From Trichoplusia ni (lineage: Eukaryota; Arthropoda; Insecta; Lepidoptera; Noctuidae): a stretch of 64,000 bases of DNA. Shown here piece after piece: positions 1 through 12,600 of this stretch. Each line of letters starts with the position of its first letter. The first letter of the stretch is position 1. The stretch covers positions 5,146,001 to 5,210,000 of the forward strand of contig NC_039499.1 in assembly GCF_003590095.1 (NCBI RefSeq), given 5' to 3'. The notes under the pieces were generated by a model. It saw only the letters and a list, made by a program, of their open reading frames with translations. It was not told the DNA's origin and did not search any database. The translations under genes were made by a program, and so were the position numbers.

Positions 1-1012
1 GATATATTTATGGGGACTTTCGGGCCTCAATGTTTCTTAACTTGTAGGTCGTGGTATGCTGCCTGCCGATTCTGGCCTAAGTTACCGCAAATCAGGAAAA
101 AAAACTAAGTCCCTTTCAAAAAGCAAACGATCGAAACGATGGCAATGGGGTATTTGACAAAATTTTTTAGCCCTTACTATGGACTACCATACATTGCTTT
201 TTATCTTCCTACTATTTTTTTTATGATGAGATAAAATGAAAAATACGTATTCATAGTTTTTTGGAAATTCGTCTGAGGGACTAAACAGATTTATATTGTT
301 AATTTAGTCGAATACCCTATTGCATTCTAGACTAGTTCTAGGTGACATGCACTGTGAACTGTGACATTTGGCACTAAGTAGTTTGATAACACAATTAAAG
401 GAAAGCCGAAAGATGCTGATTTGAATATAGGTAGGTTATAATAAAACAGACGAATATGAACGATAATGTCTGAGCACTTATGCAATTTATACGATCGATT
501 TAACAAGAGCGTTGGGGAGACTCCACTCGGCTGCCATCTGTTTGATTATGTATGTATGCGTGTAGTCTGCGCTTTGTCGGTGCTCACTCGATATGCCCGA
601 TCATATACCCTTTTATTTATTATTAATGTAAATCGTTATTGTTTTACTTAATACTTGAAACCATGCACACGTGTCCTATTAAAGTGTGACTGCCAGAAAT
701 CTGATGGTTTCTATGTTACTTTTGTCAATGCTAGATAAAGATAAAGATAAAGATATATTTATTTTGCAAATATGGGTACAAAGTAAATGGTGTTATAAAA
801 TAAACAAGTTCTGCCATATTTTGCCATTCGGCGTGCAAACATTTACAAATTGTTGTTATTACAATCTAAATTATACACATTAAATTATACATCAAAACTA
901 AGCAATTAAATTATACAAATAAGTATCATTAACTAAAACTAGATGAAACTCTAAACATAATATAAATAAATTTCAATAATGCTTAACAGTATACAATTAA
1001 ATAGGTACCTAC
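1..1012. other. AT-rich intergenic sequence, no gene seen
   Basis: I find no coding signal with family resemblance here. The only local structure is a short (GATAAA)n run near 733-756. Short open frames in this stretch have no recognisable motifs and no splice context. Confidence 0.6.
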
Positions 1013-1499
1013 TTACGGCCGCTTTCTATATTCGATCCCGAATCTAAGATTCCGATCAATCCAGATTTTACTCAATCCCTCGATTGAGCTTGAATCTGCA
1101 TTTCATTAATCGATCTCGTCTCGAAATCCATCGAAAAAAAACGGATAGATCGCCCTGCTAAACGTTTTGTTTTACGCATGTGCAGAAAAAGTACTTCAGC
1201 GATTATTTATGAGTAAAATGGTGGCTTTTTTCTTAAAGCTTATCTATTTTATGTATAATCACTAGAAATAGCAAAAAATACAAAAATAAAAGATTGGGAA
1301 GTCGTAGCGGACAAATACTGTAATTCTACCTCAAGATTAGAAAAAGCATAAACGACAATAAACGTTTATTGATGAGCAACGGAACGTCAGTCAATCAAAA
1401 AGTTGTAAGTCAGTTTGACATGAACATAATATATATTTTAAAATCGCAAGTTTATTTGTTGTTTGTTTTTCCGATGTCTCAGTTATAGAATAGAATACA

Positions 1500-1985
1500 G
1501 CCTTAATATTCGAGCGCGTTCAGAATAAGTTCACGCGCCATCTGTACAAGAAACTGTATGGGGTGTATCCGTTCTACCTACTCATGGATCCCACTCTATT
1601 CTGGGCATGGTTGGCAATAATCAACTGTATATGACACGGGAGGCTGCACTGGTCGTCTACTTGGTGAAGGTGCTTCGTGGAGTGGAGAATCACCCGGAAG
1701 TATTGCAGCGCTTGAGTGTGTGTACCGGACCGCTACGTGTGGCGGCGGCGAAGCCCGCACCTACTGATAGTTCCTACAGCGAGAATATATTTGTTCGCCA
1801 AAGCACCTCTTACAAGAGCTCTCCACACCACCAACTTCTTCAAAATCAGACTGACGTGTTTATGTGTTTTTAATAATGTAATGTGTTTCAATTTTTGTTT
1901 AGTTTAAGTTCTTTGCTGTCGCATTAGGGTAAACCCTGTAATGATACTTCATGATTTTAAATAAATAAATCAAAACGAGAATATT
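1500..1985 (+). pseudogene. Decayed 3' end of a non-LTR retrotransposon (reverse transcriptase C-terminal region)
   Basis: A translated stretch from about 1600 reads GNNQLYMTREAALVVYLVKV and continues, after a frameshift near 1715, as VPDRYVWRRRSPHLLIVPTA. The following residues resemble AKAPLTRALHTTN. I recognise this as the C-terminal tail found after the reverse transcriptase of lepidopteran non-LTR elements. It is followed by untranslated sequence and an A-rich tail (TTTTAAATAAATAAAT near 1955-1973). The catalytic core is absent and the frame is broken, so it is a dead, 5'-truncated copy. It lies inside the Harbinger-like element and must be younger than that insertion. Confidence 0.65.
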
Positions 1986-2199
1986 ATAATCGTTATTTAT
2001 TGATTCCAGTATTACAGATATTGGTAAAAGTGTACTTAGTACACAAAAACTATAATACCGAAAGCAAAATAGGTTAAGCGTCAGCTTATGCATAGCAATC
2101 CAAAAGAATTACTGAGCACTGGTCTTCAGCTTAAATCCTTGACCCCCGTTTACAAGTAAAGTACAGAAAAAAAATTACCACTCGAAAAGACAATCAAAA

Positions 2200-2391
2200 T
2201 TACAAATTTTGAGGACAGAGTTGTTCTTCTTCGCTGTCACTACTATCCCAGTCCGATAGCTGCGCTAATACTTCAAGATCGCTATCACTATCACTTGAAA
2301 ATATTTCCATTTTCACAGATTTCTCAGTACAATCCGTAAAAAATTGGGGATCGCAATTATAGATCAAAAACGTCAAAAATCGATTTGTCAA
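2200..2391 (-). pseudogene. Possible Harbinger-element protein remnant (acidic N-terminus)
   Basis: This minus-strand frame contains MEIFSSDSDSDLEVLAQLSD followed by another Ser/Asp/Glu run. It starts about 210 bp inside the right inverted repeat of the 1016-2603 element, the same relative position as the transposase-like start in the 47.3-kb element. No catalytic or DNA-binding motif is visible. It could be chance coding in a low-complexity stretch. Confidence 0.3.
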
Positions 2392-2606
2392 AACCAGAGA
2401 TCGGTTATAGAAAACGCATAACTGTCACTTTCGTACAAATACCAATCTAAAATCTCGATCCGCCCTCCCAAAGATAGATTGAAGAAAAAGATCGAGAAAA
2501 CGATCCATGGATCGGTTATAGAAACACTAAAAGTTGGAAATGGATTCAAATGTCAATCTCGATCCGTAAATTAGGGATTGAGATCGAATATAGAAAGCGG
2601 CCGTTA

Positions 2607-4437
2607 GACTACTTAGCGACTAGTTTAATGTCTTTGTCAGATAGAAATTCTCCTATATTATAGTATGCTTTAGTAACTAAATATTGCTTTAACTTATTTT
2701 TAAACATTTTAGTAGGTAATTCTTTCCATGACTTGTTGCTAAGTAGACTCGAAACTATATTAATAGTAATGCTCTCCGCTGATGGGAGGTCAAGCGAAAA
2801 TACTTAGGTACCAAGCAGTTATTTTCATTTCAACGTATCATGGACGTAGCTTACATGTAATTCCTGAGTTGAGTAAGTATACTGTGTAAGTAAACAATTA
2901 AGTAAAGTGACCTATGTCAAACACATTCTGTTTATCGAATGGTTGCTAAAAATTATGAGACTGAGCTGCGTCAACAGTCTGGAGTCCTAATAATTTTGTT
3001 TTGTTGAACATATACCTAGTAGTTACTTTTTCGCAATAGCGGGATGCGTATCTACCAATGACCAATTTAAAACAATTTGTTCAACAATGCTTCACAGTTC
3101 GTTCACTCCTCTGCCCTAGCTGCAGATCGACAATTTTCTGTAATATGGATTGACGCAGACTCGCTGTACGCCGTATTATGTTTCAAAAGTCCTTATAAAT
3201 AGTGCCTTCAACTTAACATGCTTCAACTGCAATTCAAATTACATTTAAACAATTCGTTGTATGAAAGAGTTTTAAATTGTACCTACTGTGGTGTTGCCAG
3301 AGAAAGGATCATTAAGCACCTACCCCAATATTTAAATCTAAATTTGATCCGATCGGGTTACGAAAGGTATCAAGTACGGTTGCTCTTAGGTTGTCTTTTT
3401 TACTTACATTTATAAACAAAATCTACATCCACCTCTTATAAGTAAATGGAAGCGTGACGAAGGTATTTGGTGATGACTAATCATTGCATCATTGTAGTAC
3501 AAAATGACAAACAAGGATGCGCGATAAAAAATGTGGAGGATGATAAATATGCCGAGATATTATCATGGATAGGTATTCGGATTCCGAACTTTTGTTATGT
3601 AACCTACACAGGATTTCATTTTCAAATAACGATGATGTACATCTTTGTATGAGAATAAGCAATAACTAAGCGTTCCTGTCTTAAAAAGCCCGCTAAACAA
3701 AGTTAAGTCACCCTTTGTGTTGCGACACAGCTGCGTACACAGCACGCTCAGGGGGTAGCTTCCCTTTTGTAAAGCGCTCCAAACGTAATGATCATAATGG
3801 TCACTACACTTACCTGTCCTAAAATAGGCAATTAAGAGTACTCTGCATGTAGCTAAAATGGTACAAGTACGGTGCGTCATAGATTAACTTAATGTTTTCA
3901 AGTTGCTTGGCAGTTATCCAATCCCTGGCGAAAGTACATGTGATATAAATGTCTGTCAACTTTGCCAGAACACGATCAATAGATAGGCGAAGAGTATACT
4001 TTTGATTTTGAATCACCAATGTTTGCAACATTTCGCACTAACATAAAAATACTTTATTGCAGTTATGACACCAAAAGGGGCTTGCAAAGTTATACCTGAA
4101 GCGTTAAGTAAAACCATCACTGATCGAGCTGGATGGGAAGGTAAGTCGAACTGGGGTAAACCTTTAAAGGTAAGTAGATACTAAATTTGACGCCTACGAA
4201 ATTTATTAGAGCATGTGACTTGAGTGCGAATACGCTGAATTCCCTATCTAAAAGATACGAGTTTCAAGAAATAAGATTGGGCTCTATGCCTTTTGGTACT
4301 TTTATAATGTTTGTTTTGTGAATCATTAGGTATTGAGTAAAATAAACTATTCAGTATGAAAAAATAATTTAATTTGTACTTGCGTGCTAAACCATTTTTA
4401 AATGTATCGTTCTATCTACTATTAAGCAATAAGTAAA
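2607..4437. other. Intergenic, 3' flank of the dehydrogenase gene
   Basis: No gene is supported. The minus-strand 105-residue frame at 3563-3880 shows no family motif. The 3' UTR of the minus-strand dehydrogenase must lie in the last few hundred bases. A reverse AATAAA (plus-strand TTTATT) occurs near 4200. Confidence 0.5.
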
Positions 4438-6611
4438 TCACCATGGCAATTGTGTGCCATCGTAATTCAGGAATTTACCCGTGTCCCCTTCGCCGAGTTT
4501 ATTAATGGTATTGAATATTCCGGAGACACTGGTGTCGACATCTAGCGGTGCGTTTTTACCGCCCATGTCCGTCTTCACCCACCCTGGGTGCAGGGAGGCG
4601 ACTAGAATATTATCTTTTTTCAAATCTACGCTCATGGACTTGGTAGCTGCGTTCAATGCCGCCTAGAAGAAGAAAAATATCGTTTTAAAATTATTTTAAT
4701 ACGTATGCTTTTGAGCTTTAAACGGTATAATAGTGTTGCTTTCTGGTGAACCTTAGAGCAACGGTAAGGGTAAAATCCTCCTTGATCGTTCTGAGCGATG
4801 GATCCGAGTACGGAGCTCATGTTGATGATGACGGCGCGTTGGCTACCCATTGGTTTGTCACTGTTGACTTCCGCCGCTTGCTTGAGGAGTGGAAGCAGGG
4901 ACTGAAAATGTGCAATTTTACAAACAATTTAGAAGCATCCATAAACTTTTAGTGTAGGTAGCTGACATTGCGGTAGGTAGACGAAGGACCTGAAGGGCCG
5001 TATACCGTCCTTATGAAGGGTTTCCAGCTGTTTCGAATGCCTGATTCCGAAATGTCTCGTATGCGCCCCGCACCTCTAGAAGCAGTGACTGACGTATTCG
5101 GCGACGCATGTTACGATATCTCGACACGTCGGAATTAGGAATTAGTAAGTATAAATGAAATTCAAGTAAACAATAGGTATACAAGGATTTCATATGTTAG
5201 CACGGTAAAAAGATCGACACTTCAGACAATTAAAATTTTGATTGAACCTTTGTAAGCATAATTGGAGCTATGGTGTTAACAGTGAGATTTTCCAACAGCT
5301 GTTCAGTCTTCACGAGCGCCAACTTTGTGAATTTGGTGGTAACGCCTGCATTGTTGATTAACAAGTTTAAACCCTTATCACCAACTATTTTGGATATTTG
5401 CGTAGATATTTCGCCAAAACTTGCCGTATTCGTCACATCTAAAAAATTAAAAAGATAACTGTCAGTTTATGTCATAATAATCATCTTAGATCCAGAGCTA
5501 GCTCGCAACAAAACAGTTGCAAGTGTGGCTTGAATCTTGGATCTGTTTTGTGGTTCTATTAGACTACTTTGAGGCGACGTTTACGCGTAACCTTCTGAAT
5601 CTTGATTGGATTTTATTGTTATAAGGATTTTGATCATATGCCATAAAACTAAAAATATAAATAAAAGTCTTTACCTAAGTTCAAAATAGCCAGATTTTTG
5701 TTTTCAGCTGACAATGTTTTGAGCTCCTGTAAGAGACAAAATTTTTAAACATTACAATAGTTGTGTCACCTTACTAATTTGTACGTACAAAGCAAAATGT
5801 TTATAGCCAGAAAAGGATAACTACATTTTGCGACATCTAGGATATTTAAAAACATGAAACTTAATCATGTATTTATTCTGATTCGAAGAATCATTAGATT
5901 TGTATTAAGTAGGTATATTCTACGCGAAACGGAGTGTTCTAAATAAGGATTTACTTTTTATTATTTTATTCAGGGAAACTAGTAATCGTCATTTTATTTA
6001 GCTAATTTCAAATAATTTTAATCGTATCCCAACAGTAAGTTGCCGGCCATTAAGCCTCAGTGGAAGATATTACATTAACAAACATACTGCTATCCTTTAC
6101 ACGACGAGATATAATATTTCAGTTGTTTAATTAATAATAAATATTTATTTGTATCTTGATGACCTCATCAAAAAAATTACACGTCATGATCACGGCACTC
6201 TTTTTCAATGGCAATGAGTGACGTCAGCTGACGCTGTCAAACGAGATAACGAGACCGGCGGCGGCGCGACCGGAGCAGCGAGTAACTGCTGAGCTATCTC
6301 TTTCACACGCTCGCGTTGGGCGCTACAAAAAGCATTTTACTCCTTCAAACTAATAGTATTTGATCGTGAGACATCGTGCGTTTTCAGTGCGCTATTAAAA
6401 TAAGCAAAAGTTGCAAAGTGTGAATATAACAAGTGTCTAGATAAGCAACCTTTGGAACTATGGCACCTATAGGTAAGTGAGAAATAAGATATACCTCCGA
6501 CACGGTTCGGCACGTCGCTATAATATTCTGCGCTTTGTTCTGCTTAGTAAGATATTTCACCATTCCAAGGCCGAGGCCTCTATTAGCGCCGGTGATCAGC
6601 ACGGTCTTCAT
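4438..6611 (-). CDS. Short-chain dehydrogenase/reductase, sniffer / C-factor type
   Basis: NAD(P)H-dependent SDR-family oxidoreductase, probably a cytosolic carbonyl reductase. There are five exons on the minus strand: 6495-6611, 5675-5726, 5248-5438, 4752-4901 and 4438-4662. They join to a 244-residue frame, the usual length for a classical SDR. Visible motifs are MKTVLITGANRGLGLG (cofactor-binding TGxxxGxG), LNLDVTN, LLINNAG, the catalytic Ser in IINMSSVLGS, and Tyr-Lys in YPYRCSK. HPGWVKTDMGG follows, as is typical of the sniffer/C-factor subgroup. The ATG at 6611 sits directly before the beta-strand of the Rossmann fold. Splice sites are GT-AG. The gene lies head-to-head with TrxR, and its first intron contains the cytosolic first exon of TrxR on the opposite strand. 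The exact substrate cannot be told from sequence. Confidence 0.92.
6219..6228. promoter_or_regulatory. CRE / Maf-type site (TGACGTCAGC) in the shared SDR-TrxR upstream region
   Basis: The decamer TGACGTCAGC holds a perfect palindromic CRE (TGACGTCA). It also matches most of one half of the CRE-type Maf recognition element bound by CncC/Nrf2-Maf factors. It lies about 230 bp before the cytosolic TrxR start codon, just before a GC-rich patch (6240-6320). Known biology: insect antioxidant genes are induced through CncC-Maf. Use of this site is inference. Confidence 0.35.
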
Positions 6612-9600
6612 CTTGACAAGTGAACTGAACTCGCTCAAATATAATACACTGACATTTGTTGAAAGTTATCATTAATTTACAACCCCTATCGCTCAGTGTG
6701 TATTATTCTCTCTTGTCTTTGACACATTTACGTCAAAATGACAATCTTCAGTAATTTAGTAAGGATAAATATTTTGTTAAAACCGTTATTTACTGAGCGA
6801 GGGGCGACTTTGGCACAGCGAACGATAAGTACTCGTAAGTAGTTCTTAATTGACAAAGTTTTAACCTTGAAGTGAAGATAATCGTCTAACTAACCTCACT
6901 CTCGATTGAGCAACTCATGTAACCCTGTTTTTTTTTAACTATTTTTTTTATCAACAGATAGTAAATTTTAGGAAAGTTTTCATTATTCACTTCATTTTAA
7001 CATGATTTTTTCATATTTATTTGGATATTGGGTTTGTGGACTGATGATATGACTATTTTATATTGCACAATATTTAAATATGCAATGCATTACTAGTTAG
7101 GTAGGTAGGTAAATTAATAACACTTATATAATATAAAAATCTACCTATCCAAATTATTATTTCACTGAGTGTTTGTTTGGATGTAAACATTATTTATGCT
7201 ACAGTTTCTAAATCTGTTTGGTGGTATCAGGAGGCTGGCTGTGTTGTAGCCGTAATGCCAAGTTGGTTGCTCCTATAGACAATACCGTCGAAGGTATGAA
7301 CACAGTGCCACTATACTTGTCATATGTACATCTGGTATCTGCGGACACTTCTTTGGGATCAAAATGCAGATAAGACGGGCTGGATAGATTATTTGTGTGT
7401 AGATTATTTTTAAATTAATTTGTTGATGGCACTTTCTTGTGAATGTGATTGCTATATGTATACAAGGGTTTTGGTTGAAGGTTGTCAAATTGCTTGGAAA
7501 AAGCTGCCTTACTTTACCACTGTAGACAAGTGATTAACACTCTGGTTTCAAAGCATAGTATTATAACACAACACAATAAACTTATGCACCAATATAAAAC
7601 TTGCAATAAATTAGCTATGTTACTTCAAATTACAACTTTAAGAATATATTATACATAACAAATGCTTTGCTTTCATCGAGAAAATGTTATTTCATTCCTC
7701 ACTATTGTTAGACTATTATAAATACTTCAAAGTTTAATAACTTGTACACTTTTTGACTGAACTGTACACTGTCACTGACAAAATGGTAATATAAATTATA
7801 GATGGAAATTTCGACTATGACTTGGCGGTCATTGGTGGTGGCTCTGGTGGGCTCGCGTGTGCCAAAGAGGCAGTGAACCTGGGCGCTAAAGTCGCCGTGC
7901 TGGACTATGTGACACCATCACCACAGGGCACTAAATGGGGTCTCGGAGGAACCTGTGTCAATGTAGGGTGTATACCCAAGAAGCTGATGCACCAGGCTGC
8001 ATTGCTGGGAGAAAGTATTCACGTAAGTCATTATTGTTATGATAAATACAATCTTGTTAGTTAATAAGGAATTTAGATATGAATTTTTATTTTTTTGAAT
8101 CTCAATTCTATAAGGTCCATTATTTATTTCTAGGTGGTAAGTGAAGCTCACACCCTACACCCCTTCCTGGAACCCTACCCTTTTCCACCTTGAACCCTAA
8201 AACTCGGATTACTCTTGGCTGCTGATGGTTATATTTATTTTTGTTTTTGTAGCTAGTTTTCATTTTGTTAATGCTAATATAAGAGCATCTATTTCCATAC
8301 AAAATGCATCAATTTTTGTAATGGAAGTAACTCATGAATTCCTGTTTAAAATGCATGGAGGCAAATAACATTCAATCAACCTTTTTTATGTGTACATAAT
8401 GACACATATTATCATTCATGTTCTAAGGCTAGCACTCACGTAATTCATCATTGATTAGTCTGCAGATAATCATCAACAACAGACCTGCCACCTGTGCCAT
8501 AGTTTATTGTAGTGTATATTGCTCCTACATTCATAAACTGTACATTATATGCAACTGATATGTTTTACTGAACATTTACAGTACATTAAAATTGTTTAAA
8601 TGTTTGCTAGATTTCCTTCTCTGTGAACAGTACAATAATGATTATTTCTTATGACATTTATAGAATTAATACTTCATATTTATTAGCGAAATATTTCAGG
8701 ACGATCTTCTTAGAAAAAAAAAACACTTTTCTTCATCATTATTAGTCGACAATTCATATGATATGCTTGTATAATGCTGTTAAAAAGCAGAGAAAATGAA
8801 GTGATGGTGAATATGCTATACAAAGTCATGAATACGATTCTGCCAATATTGTTAATTAAGATAATGTAAAAAGTATCGGACCAAAGGCAATAAGGTATAC
8901 CTTGTATGCCTAATGACTGTAACAATTTGCGACTATTGTAACAAAAAACAACATAGGTGGTTGGTTAGCAAGCATGGCTTATCTCGGTACCGTGGCATCA
9001 TTGTAGCGGCCGCGACAATGTCGCGGGAACTCGGTACAGTTATTGTGCATTGTTTTGTTTTAAAAACTGGCAATGCCTTTACCTACCTACAATCAGCATG
9101 ATTAAAAATATAGGGACAAACTGAGGATCCCACTTTCCACAAGTTAGATGAAAATAAACACAAATTAATTACCAGCTTGACATTTTAATGTTTAATAAAA
9201 AATGTTAAATGAATAAAGTCAAGTTTGAAGAAATTTGCGATGGAATAGATAAGTAACGAGGTATATGTATAGTATTTATCATCTCCATTCAGTGAGATTT
9301 CACAATCAGCGAAATCCTATTTTTTTATGAATACTTGAATTGTGGTAAACCATCGAAAGGCAGAAGAAGAATCTGCTATCCGTAACAACAATCTTGCGTT
9401 AACGATCTCCATTGGATATACTCGGCAATCGTTAATAACGTAACATTAATTTATATGCACATTCTCTGTTGTAAATAAAACATATTGTGACGATGATAAG
9501 TGCACATTCTTAACGAGTCACATCATAGTGACTCTCGGTACTCTAGCAGGAACTTGGTGATGCATTATACGCCTAGTTTTCCTTCCTATTGGCTTGGATA

Positions 9601-12600
9601 TTACCTTAACTAACTTGCGTTAGTTAATAGCTAAGCGGTTGAAACAAGAAACTTATCACTGCCAAAATCAACCACTTCCCCTATCGCGGGTCTGCTGGTA
9701 AAGATATAGTATGAAATTAGCAGCACCCTTGTACATCTTTTCGTTTATATTTTGTTTTTTTTTTACTGTATATTTGTTTGGTGTACACAAACTATTCATA
9801 TAGAAAATTAAATTTTCCTAGTCCTAGGAATGGCAGTTTAAAGCTAACAATCTAGAATGCCTTGATATTGACTACATATAGGGTACCATTGCGTTAGTTT
9901 TCTGGAAACAAGATTTTGTGTTATAATGCAACATAACTTGTTTAAGGTTCATTATCGTGATCATAACTGAACGCTTATATCCTTATCGCAAACCTAAACA
10001 TATCATGATATTTTTAAATACTTTGCTACTTAAAATCTAACATCACTATTATTATATCCTTAAGTCAGTAAAGATATTTGTGCGTTCTTATTGTTTGTTT
10101 GTATATGAAACACACTTTGTCTGAGGCACTGGTATATGGCAGAAGAATTATATATTATGAAATGCTCTTTTCCTAGGTATTAACGGTTTAAATTTGCGTT
10201 GCATAGATTTCGTTACAGATAATGATGGCGAGCAAGATAGTGTTGTTCCATACCATTAAAGTTGTGTGGAATTGTGATGTCACTTTACGGTTTAATGCCC
10301 ATCACTAATGAGATTGTGACAGCTCCTTTGTACCACGGTACTTTATGGCGCCGGCAGTTACCACATGTACCCTGGTATTGTTTTGCAGGTTTTGAGCAAA
10401 ATTATGTAGAACGTAAGAGATCAAGAATGGTTTACATATCTTTAGTGGCACCTTTCTGGGTGGGTATGCCCCCGTATGTGGCACTTCAAACACCTTTGGC
10501 CTGGCGGGCTTATTATAAATTAAGGGGTCCAACCCTTAATTTATTATAAACAACGCTATCGCATGGAAAATTAAAACTGTGACCTTAGTTATCCGAAGGC
10601 CGCAGCCGGTCGCCGGTCGATTATGAAAATATAAAAGAAGCTCATAAAGCTGGCGACAGTCTAGCCGACCAGATCAATACTTTAGAGTTTAGAATTATGT
10701 TACAAATTGAAAAAGTAATGTCATGTTTTTAATGCCACGGTCTGCTAGCAACAATGAACCGTAAAGGAACATAAATAACACAAAATATTACATGACTTGT
10801 CATGTTTTAGAGTAGTTTGCAGAAACCTAAGTTTAATATCCACCCGTAAGATGCGCTATCCAAACAAATATTTAACGTATTTAAGGTACAAAATTGAACA
10901 CATTTTGTATAAAGTAAAGTATTTTGGATAGCAGCGTTGGTAAGAATTAGTTATTTGAATAGAGTTGTGAGTTGAGTCAATCTTGGAACGTACGAAGTAA
11001 TCAAGGGTTCGGTTGGTTCTATGGTCAGGTGGAGCCGACTAGAGACAAATTACTGTGTTTTATGCAGTAATAGCGAGCACTGGTTGACTAACGACATCTA
11101 TGCCAGTCAGTAGCTTTCCGCTTTCATTATATTTAATGTGCCTGACCTTGATGTAAACTTTTAGTCTGACACTCGGACAGAATAATTCTTTTTTTTTTTC
11201 CTTAAGAGTTCGCTAACTATGGAGGAGAGAAATATACGGATCCCACCAAAAACATTTCCATGTAAAATGTTGCCAAGACGAGCCCAAAAAATTGTATAAA
11301 TATCATCAATTAATAATCAATAGGCGTAAGGTGAAAAAATAATTCACTGTTCAATAGTTCTTGTAGTAACGAACGGCCAAAACGAAAACTTTCCTACGAG
11401 AACCTGAAGATACGGCAGGAAAGGAAAACCTTGTCTTTATGGTTTGGATTGATGAAAGTTTTCTATAACATGAAGTTAGAAGTTATAAATATCTACAATT
11501 TTATATTAGCAGAGCAGTTCATATCAGCGCGACATGGTAGATAATAATATTGCAAGTCATTGACTAAAGTTAATATAAAGAAGTGACAATTCATGAATAG
11601 TGTAAACATTATGAACAATGTTATGTATTTCACAATTCTTTGCAAATGTTGCATTTATAATGTGCCCTTGTTGCTGAAATCGGTCATGACAAACAGTGAT
11701 GATGATGTATGTTCTGGTTGACTTTGGCCACGGCGGCTATTGTCACATGTCACCAACTAACTGGGCCTGACATGGTATAGGGCACAGTGAACGAGGAAGT
11801 ATGCGCAAACATGTGATCTCTCATTTTCCCGCATTACGAAATTCCAAAATGGGATGGCAATCCAACACGACTGTGAAGAGGTTAGGCGTAGGACCCACAT
11901 CATTAAGTGTCTTTCAAATCAGGAGAGCTACGATTTTTTTTTAACGGTTTTATTTAGCTCACCCCGATTTTTATAACTAACACAACAATTGAAAATTCGA
12001 CGCGTGCCTCATGATGGAACTGGATGAAATGCCGCTCGTGATACCGCTCTACATGTTTGTGTGGGGTATCCCGTCTCCCATCCACGACTGCAATAATGAT
12101 ATTTTAAGAGTGCTCGGTAAGCCCCTAGGTGCTCTTAATGAAGTGTTAAAGTCGTTATAGTTCCATTGTAATAAATGGTGTTATTTGCATGTTTAGCACC
12201 AAGAAGTGTTGAAATTGTTTAGCATCTTACGCCGCGGACGGTAGGGTATAGCTAAATCAATTTGTTTTTCGGGTTTTCTTGTTTTAGAGGAAATTTCTGA
12301 CAAGAAAATTAGTATGCGGCTATATTTAATTTATGAGTTAACTTAAGTCGTGATTAGTTTTTGTATGTTTAATCATATTCGTCATGCCTGTATCGAGAAC
12401 ATTCGAAAGTCGTCGAATCGAATAGTTTGAGAGAAATGTGAAGTAACATTATGAAATGATTCTCGAAAAGGTCTTCTAGATGGACCGACTTCGACGCGGT
12501 TTCTTATGTGAAATATCTAATACTAGCTGTTGCCCGCGACTTCGTCCGCGTGGTTAGAAGATATAAGTTATGATTTATATCTACCCTGTTTTTTTCCACG

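Larger units (their letters stand above)
1016..2603. mobile_element. PIF/Harbinger-like DNA transposon, non-autonomous, with nested LINE fragment
   Basis: The ends are inverted repeats. The left end begins CGGCCGCTTTCTATATTCGA, and the reverse complement of the right end begins with the same bases. Both ends are flanked by TTA (1013-1015 and 2604-2606), the target duplication typical of PIF/Harbinger. Subterminal sequence is rich in GATCG/CGATC words on both sides. The length is 1588 bp including a LINE fragment near 1500-1985, so the original element was about 1.1 kb. A short acidic, Ser/Asp-rich minus-strand frame (2200-2391) close to the right end may be a remnant of an element protein. 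Superfamily assignment rests on TSD and ends only, since no DDE domain is visible. Confidence 0.7.

Noticed and set aside
3563..3880. 105-residue minus-strand frame in the left intergenic region
   Set aside because: No recognisable family, no splice context and Cys/Tyr-rich chance composition.
6612..6638. Upstream extension of the SDR start (to 6638)
   Set aside because: The codon at 6638 is TTG. The first ATG is at 6611, directly before the Rossmann fold.
10262..10549. 95-residue frame in TrxR intron 2
   Set aside because: No domain, no splice partners and no codon bias; considered chance or an unknown repeat fragment.
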